Positions 57,985 through 64,000 of a stretch of 64,000 nt of DNA are shown one piece after another. The stretch covers positions 372,001 to 436,000 of the forward strand of contig JBLNCN010000005.1 of assembly GCA_050260675.1 (NCBI GenBank), in the 5' to 3' direction. This stretch comes from JBBDIP01 sp050260675 (GTDB lineage: Bacteria > Bacillota > Sulfobacillia > Fermentithermobacillales > Fermentithermobacillaceae). The notes beneath the pieces are model-generated. The model made no database searches. It was given only the letters and a program-made list of their open reading frames with translations, and was not told the origin of the DNA. Made by a program: the position numbers and the translations under genes. Position 1 is the stretch's first letter; every line of letters begins with the position of its first letter.

Positions 57985-58269
57985 ATGGAAGCTGCAATGT
58001 GCGACCCCCGGCAGATGGAATTGCTGCGCAACATCATGCAGGTCCAATTCACCACAATAGAGCTGAACTTGTTCCTGAACACTCATCCCCAAGACCCCGG
58101 AGCGCTGGCAGCCTACCAGATGTACTCCGAGCAGTTGGCCTGCTTGAAGAAGGAGTATGAGGAGGCCTTCGGCCCCCTGTGCAACTTCGGTTTCGGCACG
58201 GCGCACCACGGGTGGCAGTGGATCTGCGATCCCTGGCCTTGGGAGATTAACTGGAGGAGAGGTGCATAG
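57985..58269 (+). CDS. cotJB: Spore coat protein CotJB
   Basis: A 94-residue protein with family features: LLRNIMQVQFTTIELNLFLNTHP (core EFNLFLNTHP-like), a central YxxYxxQL-like helix (AAYQMYSEQLACLKK) and a Trp-rich end (GWQWICDPWPWEI). ATG 57985 follows GGGAGGTTATAG. It stands between cotJA and cotJC with gaps of one and two bases, the same order as in B. subtilis. Confidence 0.9.
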   Translation: MEAAMCDPRQMELLRNIMQVQFTTIELNLFLNTHPQDPGALAAYQMYSEQLACLKKEYEEAFGPLCNFGFGTAHHGWQWICDPWPWEINWRRGA

Positions 58270-58271
58270 CG

Positions 58272-58889
58272 ATGTGGGTCTACCAGAAATCCCTTGAATA
58301 CCCGGCCGGGGTCTGCTCGACCTGTAACCCTAGACTGGCCAAGAGCGTCATCACCCAGTACGGCGGTCCCGACGGCGAGCTGGCTGCGTCTCTGCGTTAT
58401 CTGACCCAGCGTTACACCATGCCCATCCCCCAGGCCAAGGCCACTCTCAACGACATCGGCACCGAGGAACTCGCCCACATGGAGATAGTGGCAACTCTGG
58501 TCTACAACCTCATAAAGGACGCAAGCGTGGAGCAGATAAAGGCTGCGGGGATGGATGGCTACTACGCCGACCACGATAAGGCCCTGTACTTCGTAAACGG
58601 GTCTGGAGTGCCCTGGGTCGCGTCCTACATCCAGTCCAAAGGCGATCCCATAACCGATATTCACGAAAACATGGCGGCGGAGCAGAAGGCGCGCTCGACG
58701 TACGAATACCTGATCCAGCTGTCGGATGACCCCGAAGTTACCAGGACGCTCCGGTTCCTGTGGCAGAGGGAAATAGTCCACTACCAGAGGTTTGGCGAGG
58801 TGCTGGACCTCCTGCAGGAGTATTACGGGCACCAGAGATACTTTGACATGTGCGGGTTCGACCCCGACAAACCCCTAAAGGTCGAATAG
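58272..58889 (+). CDS. cotJC: Spore coat protein CotJC (manganese-catalase-like)
   Basis: A 205-residue ferritin-fold protein of the manganese catalase family. Metal-ligand segments are DIGTEELAHMEIV and DIHENMAAEQKARSTYEYL, and the N-terminus MWVYQKSLEYP is typical of CotJC. ATG 58272 is two bases after cotJB. It may protect the spore coat against peroxide. It ends the cotJ operon; a hairpin follows at 58909. Confidence 0.94.
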   Translation: MWVYQKSLEYPAGVCSTCNPRLAKSVITQYGGPDGELAASLRYLTQRYTMPIPQAKATLNDIGTEELAHMEIVATLVYNLIKDASVEQIKAAGMDGYYADHDKALYFVNGSGVPWVASYIQSKGDPITDIHENMAAEQKARSTYEYLIQLSDDPEVTRTLRFLWQREIVHYQRFGEVLDLLQEYYGHQRYFDMCGFDPDKPLKVE

Positions 58890-58908
58890 GCCGGGGGCAA
58901 GCGAACAA

Positions 58909-58945
58909 GGAGGCCCGATCAGCCCTGGGCCTCCAAGCTTTCCAC
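58909..58945. terminator. Hairpin between convergent cotJC and GCAxxG genes
   Basis: GGAGGCCC (58909-58916) pairs with GGGCCTCC (58927-58934). It covers the stop of the minus-strand gene. Only short T stretches follow on either strand (CTTTCC on plus, TTGTTC on minus), so it is a weak bidirectional terminator. Confidence 0.5.
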
Positions 58946-59392
58946 TGCGGCGATGGCCGCCTTGACGGCAACGTCGATGGCGTCCTTGCACTTGCCGTCT
59001 TTATAGCCTCCGGCGGCGTACTTCTCGGCGCCTCCAGTCTCACTTAGCACAAAGCCGATGATGTCCTTGCAGAGGCTTGTGCCCAGTTCCTTCACGAACC
59101 CGTCGGTCGTGAGCTGCCCCAACCGGTAGCAGAGGACTTTCTTCGCGTCGTCGGCGGGGTCCACCCGGCCGACCTTGCAGCCCAGGGCAACGATGGCACC
59201 TGTGAGAGCTCCGCAGGTCGCGCCTGACCTGGCTATGCCGCCTCCCAGCCCCGTCACGGACGCGATGTTCATGTCCAAATTCCAGTAACTCGATAGGGCC
59301 CATGCCACGGTCTCCGCGCAGTTGTAGCCCTTCTTATGCATGAAGTGAGCCTTGTCCATGAGTATCCCGAGCGATGATGGGTCTCTCTTCAC
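58919..59392 (-). CDS. C_GCAxxG_C_C family protein
   Basis: A 157-residue protein with conserved Cys/Gly pattern: KGYNCAETVAW, GIARSGATCGALTGAIVALG and late cysteines (TSLCKDIIG, KDGKCKDAI). The family occurs in anaerobes near redox and molybdopterin enzymes; its activity is unknown. GTG at 59392 has GGAGG eight bases ahead, while ATG 59407 is an alternative. The frame open to 59563 overlaps the next gene and is rejected. The DUF362-ferredoxin gene starts upstream on the same strand. Confidence 0.83.
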   Translation of the reverse strand: MKRDPSSLGILMDKAHFMHKKGYNCAETVAWALSSYWNLDMNIASVTGLGGGIARSGATCGALTGAIVALGCKVGRVDPADDAKKVLCYRLGQLTTDGFVKELGTSLCKDIIGFVLSETGGAEKYAAGGYKDGKCKDAIDVAVKAAIAAVESLEAQG

Positions 59393-59435
59393 CTGATGCG
59401 CCTCCATTTGAAGACGGGATTCTACGCTGCCTCCT

Positions 59436-60569
59436 CTATCTCCTGTCAAGGGCTCTGAGCACGCGTTCCGTGAGACGCGCCGCGCCGCCTCGCTTGAGCT
59501 GGATGGCCCCTTGTGGACACATCTCGTGGCAACAGTAGCACCGGATGCACGACGACCGGTCAATACGGGCCCTGCGGTCCGATATTGAGATCACCTGCGG
59601 CGGGCACGACTGGGCGCACTGGCCGCACCCCGTGCATTTTCGGAGGTCTACTACGGGAGTCGCGGTGATGACTCTCCTGGCGCGGGCGCCCCACCTGAAT
59701 AACCGCGACGGCTCCCCGCCTCCGGGGAACCGGAAGTCTTCAACCCCGATAGACTCCGGCGGGTCTCCAACCAGCTCAATGCGTTCAAGGAGCGTCTCCC
59801 CAACTCCGAGGCGACGGGCGGCCGCGAGGTACGGAACCTGCATCGGGTCCCCCTTGGCCAGATGCACGGCCACCGTGTCCAACGCCACTGCGTCGGTCGA
59901 CGCCAGGATGGCTCCAAAGGGCCTTGGCCTCCCGTGGGATGGGCCGTCTCCGTCCATGGCCACCACTGCATCAAGCACCGATAGGACCGGACTTAGAAGC
60001 CGGTAGAGATCCAACAGCATACGGCAGAAGTCACTAGGCTCTTGAAAGCGCAGGTGCAAGGCCGCCTTCCTGGTGCCGGGGATGCACCCATAGAGGTTTT
60101 TCACCGCGCCTGTATACGTCATGAAACCGTGGGTCTTCATCTTCGCCACGTTCACCAGCGATGCTGCTTCGACAACAGGACGGGCGATGATGAACTCCTT
60201 ACACACTGCGCCCGTCGGGTGCTTTACCGCCACTTCGTCATCGAACGGGACCAACGGGACGCCCAGGTCCCTGCAGGCGCCAGCGACGCCTGCAGCCTCG
60301 GCGGCGCGCAATGTGTCTCCCCTGCCGGGACTGTCTCCCACGGCCACCTGAGCGCCAAGAGCCTGAATGACCCGGCAGACCCCGGCGACAACCGCAGGAT
60401 GAGTGGTAATCGCGGCGGCAGGGGGCGAAGGTGAGAGGATGTTCGGCTTTACGATGCACGTGCCGGCCTTCTCTGTCAGGAACGCACCGATGCCCAACAG
60501 GGAAACGGCCTCCTCAACCGCCTCCATGACCACATGAGGATCGTAGGACTCACACTTCTTAACAGCCAC
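59436..60569 (-). CDS. DUF362 domain protein with 4Fe-4S ferredoxin domain
   Basis: A 377-residue protein. The DUF362 region covers about 1-300 (KPNILSPSPPAAAITTHPAVV, core KPNIL; VGDSPGRGDTLRAAE; KMKTHGFMTYTGAVKNLYG core). Two 4Fe-4S motifs lie at the C-terminus: CTGCGQCAQSCP and CIRCYCCHEMCP. Such proteins are common in strict anaerobes; function unknown. GTG 60569 with GGGAG five bases ahead gives the N-terminus VAVKKCESYDP; GTG 60584 is an alternative. A 43-base gap separates it from the GCAxxG gene. Confidence 0.86.
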   Translation of the reverse strand: MAVKKCESYDPHVVMEAVEEAVSLLGIGAFLTEKAGTCIVKPNILSPSPPAAAITTHPAVVAGVCRVIQALGAQVAVGDSPGRGDTLRAAEAAGVAGACRDLGVPLVPFDDEVAVKHPTGAVCKEFIIARPVVEAASLVNVAKMKTHGFMTYTGAVKNLYGCIPGTRKAALHLRFQEPSDFCRMLLDLYRLLSPVLSVLDAVVAMDGDGPSHGRPRPFGAILASTDAVALDTVAVHLAKGDPMQVPYLAAARRLGVGETLLERIELVGDPPESIGVEDFRFPGGGEPSRLFRWGARARRVITATPVVDLRKCTGCGQCAQSCPPQVISISDRRARIDRSSCIRCYCCHEMCPQGAIQLKRGGAARLTERVLRALDRR

Positions 60570-60749
60570 TCTGGCTCCCGCCACAGCTCGCCACCGTCCC
60601 TGAGGTAGTTAGGTTTGCCTTCCGCAACTGTCTTCCACAATAGGTTATCATGGATCTGCGCCTGCTTGACTGGTCTGCTCGCACCGCGTTTGTTCGTATA
60701 GGCGAGCCGGCACAGGCTGGCGGAACCTAGAGCAACGGAGGGCTGAAAG

Positions 60750-61829
60750 ATGGGCTGTGACAAGGGGCCTATGGAGTCTTCATCCGGGCAGCTTTACCTG
60801 GACACCCTCTTCCCAAGGTTGGCGCTCGGTTCCTTTCCCACTCCCTTGCAGCATTTGCCCCGTTTGGGTGCAGCCCTGGGCCACGACGCTCTCTATGTCA
60901 AGCGGGACGACCTATCCGGCCTCTCCCTCGGGGGCAATAAGACCCGCAGCCTGGAGTACCTTTTAGGTGACGCCCTGCGCCAGGGAGCGGACACAATCGT
61001 GACGGCAGGCGGTCTCCAGTCCAACCTGTGCTCGCTCACCGCGGCGGCGTGCGCCAAGGCCGGCCTGCGCTGTGTCCTCGTCCATAACGACGACCGGCCT
61101 CGACTTCTGGACGGAAACATGCTGCTGAACCACCTGTTCGGCGCCGTATCCGTCTTCATCGGGAGGAAGTCCGAAGAGGAACGGGCAGTCGAGGTTGAGA
61201 GGCAAGCGGCCGCGCTCCGCACCGTTGGAGCCCGTCCCTACGTAATCCACAACGGCGCTTCGGTGCCTATGGGCGCGCTGGGCTATGCGAACGCGGCCCT
61301 TGAACTACACCAGCAGTCCATGGAAATGGGACTTGTCCTTTGCCACGTCGCGATCGTCGGAGCCATGGGCGGCACCGCCAGCGGCTTCCTGTTCGGGGCC
61401 TCGCTTCTGAAGGAACCCTTTCACGTGCATGTGCTAAGCGTTGAGTATCCAAGGGAGGAGTTGCGGCGCAGGATGTCTGGGCTCCTATCAGGGATTACAG
61501 ACCTGACCGGCCTGCGGCCTCGCCACAACCCCTGGGACGTGGCCACCATCCACGACGAGTACCTGGGCGGCGGTTATGGGATCCCCACAGAGGAATCCCT
61601 GGAGGCGCTCCGCCTGCTACCGGAAACCGAAGGCATCTTCCTCGAGAACGTGTATACCGCCAAGACAGTCGCGGGCTTCATGGGGTTGGTGCGTAGAGGC
61701 ATCATCCCCAGAGACGAGGCAGGCTGCTTCATACACACGGGCGGCATGGCTGCGCTTTTTGCCCAGCGTTACGACTCTTTGGGGATGTTGTCCGCTATGG
61801 TCAAGACCTCATCCTTGGGAAAAACGTAG
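60750..61829 (+). CDS. PLP-dependent D-cysteine desulfhydrase / ACC-deaminase family enzyme
   Basis: A 359-residue fold-type II PLP enzyme. The PLP lysine lies in LSLGGNKTRSLEYLL, the preceding KRDDLSG and the following TAGGLQSNLCSLTAA are typical, and GAMGGTASGFLFGA is the phosphate-binding loop. The likely reaction is desulfhydration of D-cysteine or deamination of an amino acid. ATG 60750 follows GGAGGGCTG. Its 3' end overlaps the convergent hslO gene by 61 bases. Confidence 0.87.
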   Translation: MGCDKGPMESSSGQLYLDTLFPRLALGSFPTPLQHLPRLGAALGHDALYVKRDDLSGLSLGGNKTRSLEYLLGDALRQGADTIVTAGGLQSNLCSLTAAACAKAGLRCVLVHNDDRPRLLDGNMLLNHLFGAVSVFIGRKSEEERAVEVERQAAALRTVGARPYVIHNGASVPMGALGYANAALELHQQSMEMGLVLCHVAIVGAMGGTASGFLFGASLLKEPFHVHVLSVEYPREELRRRMSGLLSGITDLTGLRPRHNPWDVATIHDEYLGGGYGIPTEESLEALRLLPETEGIFLENVYTAKTVAGFMGLVRRGIIPRDEAGCFIHTGGMAALFAQRYDSLGMLSAMVKTSSLGKT

Positions 61830-62758
61830 ACCTCATTGCAGAAATGGCACCTGACCTCCGTCTGATCCCTCTCGGACGCCAGTTTCCGGAGGTCTTCCCG
61901 TCCCAGCGTGACAAGAGTCTTTACAGCCCTTTCCCTTGAACACTTGCACGCAAACCGGGCTGGAGACGAACTCATCAAGGTCACTTCCCCGATCCCTTTG
62001 AAGGCTTCGCAGGCTAGGTCCTCGGGTGTCGCGCCGTCCTGGATCATGAGGCTGACCGACCCCATCTTGTTCACGTTCTCCGCGACCGCGCAGACAATAT
62101 CATCGTCGCTATCCGAATTCAGCCCCGGCATCACTTGCACAAGCACTCCTCCGGCACCCGTGACCCACCCGGCTGCGGCGGACTTGGCCCTTGCGGACCC
62201 TCGCTTGGACCCTCGCGGCGTCCCTCCCAGCCTAACCCCGAGCGACACCGCGGAAGGCAGCTGCTCTGATACCGTGTAGTAGTAAGCCAGGTCGACCCCG
62301 ATCTCGCCTGACTGGAGCTGGGAACTCCCCGTGTAGAAGTCCTTCAGGCCCACGTCTTTGGTCACGTAGATAAACCCGTCTTTGCCCACGAGGCCGCCCA
62401 CGTCCAGTTTCCCTTGAGGGCCGGCCGGCAGGTCTGCCGTCGGATCCCCCATGTATCCTCGCACGCCGATGCCGTCCTGTGAACGGTATGCGTCTGAGAT
62501 TATGCCGCCGCAAGGTCCTCCGCCCAAGACCTTGACCGTTACAGACTGGTCCTCTTCCATGGTCGCGGCCATGAGGACCGCGCCGGTCATGACACGGCCC
62601 AAGGCCGCTGTAGCGGTCTTGGAGCAGTTGTGGCGCCTGCGCGCCTCCTCAACAAGCATGGTTGACCGGACAGCCAACACGCGAAAGCGACCGTCCAGGG
62701 CAACTCCTGACACAACGTAGTCCGACATCTCCTGGACCTGGGGGGTTTTGTGGTCCAT
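61769..62758 (-). CDS. hslO: Redox-regulated chaperone Hsp33
   Basis: A 329-residue holdase activated by disulfide formation. The zinc/redox site is C271-x-C273 and C304-x2-C307 (CKCSRERA, CHFCNEVY). The N-terminal core has CSKTATAALGRVMTGAVLMA (core TATAALGRV). A basic stretch at about 176-198 (RLGGTPRGSKRGSARAKSA) is an insertion compared with the usual Hsp33, which has a short loop before the GGFLIQ strand. ATG 62758 follows GGAAGGGAG; the frame open to 63031 overlaps the next gene and is rejected. Confidence 0.92.
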   Translation of the reverse strand: MDHKTPQVQEMSDYVVSGVALDGRFRVLAVRSTMLVEEARRRHNCSKTATAALGRVMTGAVLMAATMEEDQSVTVKVLGGGPCGGIISDAYRSQDGIGVRGYMGDPTADLPAGPQGKLDVGGLVGKDGFIYVTKDVGLKDFYTGSSQLQSGEIGVDLAYYYTVSEQLPSAVSLGVRLGGTPRGSKRGSARAKSAAAGWVTGAGGVLVQVMPGLNSDSDDDIVCAVAENVNKMGSVSLMIQDGATPEDLACEAFKGIGEVTLMSSSPARFACKCSRERAVKTLVTLGREDLRKLASERDQTEVRCHFCNEVYVFPKDEVLTIADNIPKES

Positions 62759-62847
62759 CCGGCTCTCTCCCTTCCGTCGCCCTATCGTCCTTGTATCCTG
62801 CCCAGAAGATGGCCCCGGGAAATGCCCGGCGGCGCATCCGTGCCAGC

Positions 62848-63972
62848 CTAAAGACGTTTTTCGTACGTCCGGTACCTCTTGTACAGAACCCCGCCGGCGC
62901 CGGTGGCATCCCTGTTCATCGGGCTGTTGCTCTCCAGAATGGTGGACCCCTCGACCCATTTGTAGCCCTTCCTCTTGCAGCCGAGGAACGCCTCGTAGAA
63001 CATGGCGTGGCTCACTGCCCTCTTCTGCCACGGCGGCACCACGAAGAGGACAAAGATGCGGAGCGCGTCTATCTTTCGCCTGTACCAGAGCAACTTAGCC
63101 CAGCCAAACGGAAAGAGCTTCCCGTTCACATGCCTTAGCGCCTGGTTGTAGTCCGGCAGCCCGAGGAGAAACCCGATAGGCTCCCCTTCCTCCGAACGAG
63201 CCAGATAGATGAAGTCGGGATCGGCCACCGGAAGTATCTTCTTTGCCATGAGCCGCATTTCCTCGATGCTCGGCGGTATCATATCGGGCCACTCGGGCAT
63301 AGCTGCGTCCACAACCGCTTTGAGCGACACGAACTCGCTCTCAAGATTCCTCAGGTCTGCCTTATCCACGCGATACTTCCAACGGGACTTCGCGTACTCA
63401 AGGGTCCGCAGGGCTCTCTCAGGAAAACTCTCGGGGACCTCATAGTAATAAGCAAGCCGGTCGTCGCCGTCGCCTTTGTACCCGCATGCTTCCACCAGCG
63501 GCGGGTAGTACTCGGGGTTGTAGGAGTCCATGAGGCACGGTGAGGTGTCAAAACCCTCAATGAGCATGCCTCTGTAGTCATCGCCGTTGTCGGGGGATAC
63601 CGGGCCCCTGCATACTCGGCATCCTCGCTCCCTGAGCCAGTTCTCGCAAGCCTTCTGCAGTGAGGCGGCAACGGATACGTCATCCACGCACTCAAAGAGG
63701 CTGAAGTAACCCCATCCCCTGCCTCTAGCTGCGTTAAGCTCGTTGTCTATGGCCGCCATCACACGTCCGACAACCCGGCCTCCGTCTTCAGCGAGGAACA
63801 TGGCGTGGGGGCCGCACCTGAAAAGGGGATTGTCGTCTCCCGTAAGGATGCCCCAGATCTCCGATTTCAGCGGAGGGATCCAATTCTTATCGCCTTTGTA
63901 GATGCTCCAGGGGAAGTCCACAAATCGACGGATGTCGTCACGATCTGTTATTTCTCTGACAATTGTCGTCAA
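62848..63972 (-). CDS. GNAT-fold protein of unknown substrate
   Basis: A 374-residue protein with two regions resembling acetyltransferase halves: an N-terminal part (AMFLAEDGGRVVGRVMAAID, core GGRVVGRVMA) and a C-terminal part with IYLARSEEGEPIGFLLGLPD (core GEPIGFLLG) and IFVLFVVPPWQKRAVSHAMF. It resembles the YghO-like group with no known activity. TTG 63972 has AAGGGG upstream. The gene is nearly at the right edge but looks complete. It lies 89 bases upstream of hslO on the same strand. Confidence 0.75.
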   Translation of the reverse strand: MTTIVREITDRDDIRRFVDFPWSIYKGDKNWIPPLKSEIWGILTGDDNPLFRCGPHAMFLAEDGGRVVGRVMAAIDNELNAARGRGWGYFSLFECVDDVSVAASLQKACENWLRERGCRVCRGPVSPDNGDDYRGMLIEGFDTSPCLMDSYNPEYYPPLVEACGYKGDGDDRLAYYYEVPESFPERALRTLEYAKSRWKYRVDKADLRNLESEFVSLKAVVDAAMPEWPDMIPPSIEEMRLMAKKILPVADPDFIYLARSEEGEPIGFLLGLPDYNQALRHVNGKLFPFGWAKLLWYRRKIDALRIFVLFVVPPWQKRAVSHAMFYEAFLGCKRKGYKWVEGSTILESNSPMNRDATGAGGVLYKRYRTYEKRL

Positions 63973-64000
63973 AATGACAGCCCCTTCGCGCTCCTAGACG

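Noticed and set aside
1..64000. tRNA, rRNA, tmRNA, prophage and insertion-sequence genes
   Set aside because: No tRNA T-arm patterns, rRNA segments, transposase or integrase motifs were found on reading either strand; a covariance-model scan would be needed to exclude small RNAs.

Overview
The window looks like chromosomal DNA of a GC-rich, Gram-positive, endospore-forming member of the Bacillota (Clostridia-like, probably anaerobic). The evidence is tepA-ylzJ at the left end, a complete cotJABC spore-coat operon, spore photoproduct lyase, rubrerythrin, class II fructose-1,6-bisphosphatase, strong AGGAGG-type ribosome binding sites, and about a dozen TTG starts. I see no rRNA, tRNA, CRISPR array, insertion sequence or prophage. 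Genus cannot be called from sequence alone.

Layout. 0-1.4 kb: end of an upstream gene, tepA, ylzJ and a glycine-rich membrane peptide. 1.4-9.3 kb, minus strand: a broken histidine phosphatase, an L,D-transpeptidase, uppP, a two-gene ABC exporter, and a glycosyltransferase/debranching-enzyme pair. 9.4-11.7 kb, plus: an uncharacterised two-gene iron-sulfur/flavoprotein unit. 11.7-16 kb: a hollowed-out P-type ATPase remnant, a roughly 500-nt gene-free stretch that folds into many helices including a pseudoknot (strong candidate for a large non-coding RNA on the plus strand), then a Zn/Cd-type P-ATPase with its ArsR regulator and a perfect operator dyad. 16-24 kb: Na/phosphate cotransporter, S9 peptidase, HAD hydrolase, histidine phosphatase, two tandem amidohydrolases. 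24-29 kb, minus: M14 carboxypeptidase and four tightly coupled membrane-protein genes of unknown role. 29-38.7 kb: polyprenyl synthetase, YyaL-type thioredoxin-domain protein, M20 amidohydrolase, PAS histidine kinase, a persulfide-handling operon (CoA-disulfide reductase-rhodanese, TusA, DsrE) and galE. 38.8-45.5 kb, plus: molybdenum-cofactor operon (moeA, moeA-PBP fusion, moaA, moaC, MOSC-MogA fusion) followed by a thioesterase and a nitroreductase. 45.6-57.4 kb: glpX, MFS transporter, rubrerythrin, a PAS/GGDEF/HD-GYP protein, a MutS2-like ATPase without Smr domain, splB, GNAT, ftcD. 57.5-64 kb: cotJABC, C_GCAxxG protein, DUF362-ferredoxin protein, D-cysteine desulfhydrase-like enzyme, hslO and a GNAT-like protein.

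Main points for a second look: the structured RNA candidate at 12785-13281; a spore photoproduct lyase that has alanine at the position of the hydrogen-donating Cys141; the four-gene membrane cluster at 26.1-28.9 kb; and the Cys-rich redox pair at 9.4-11.7 kb. Functional calls rest on motif and family recognition from memory; no database search was possible.
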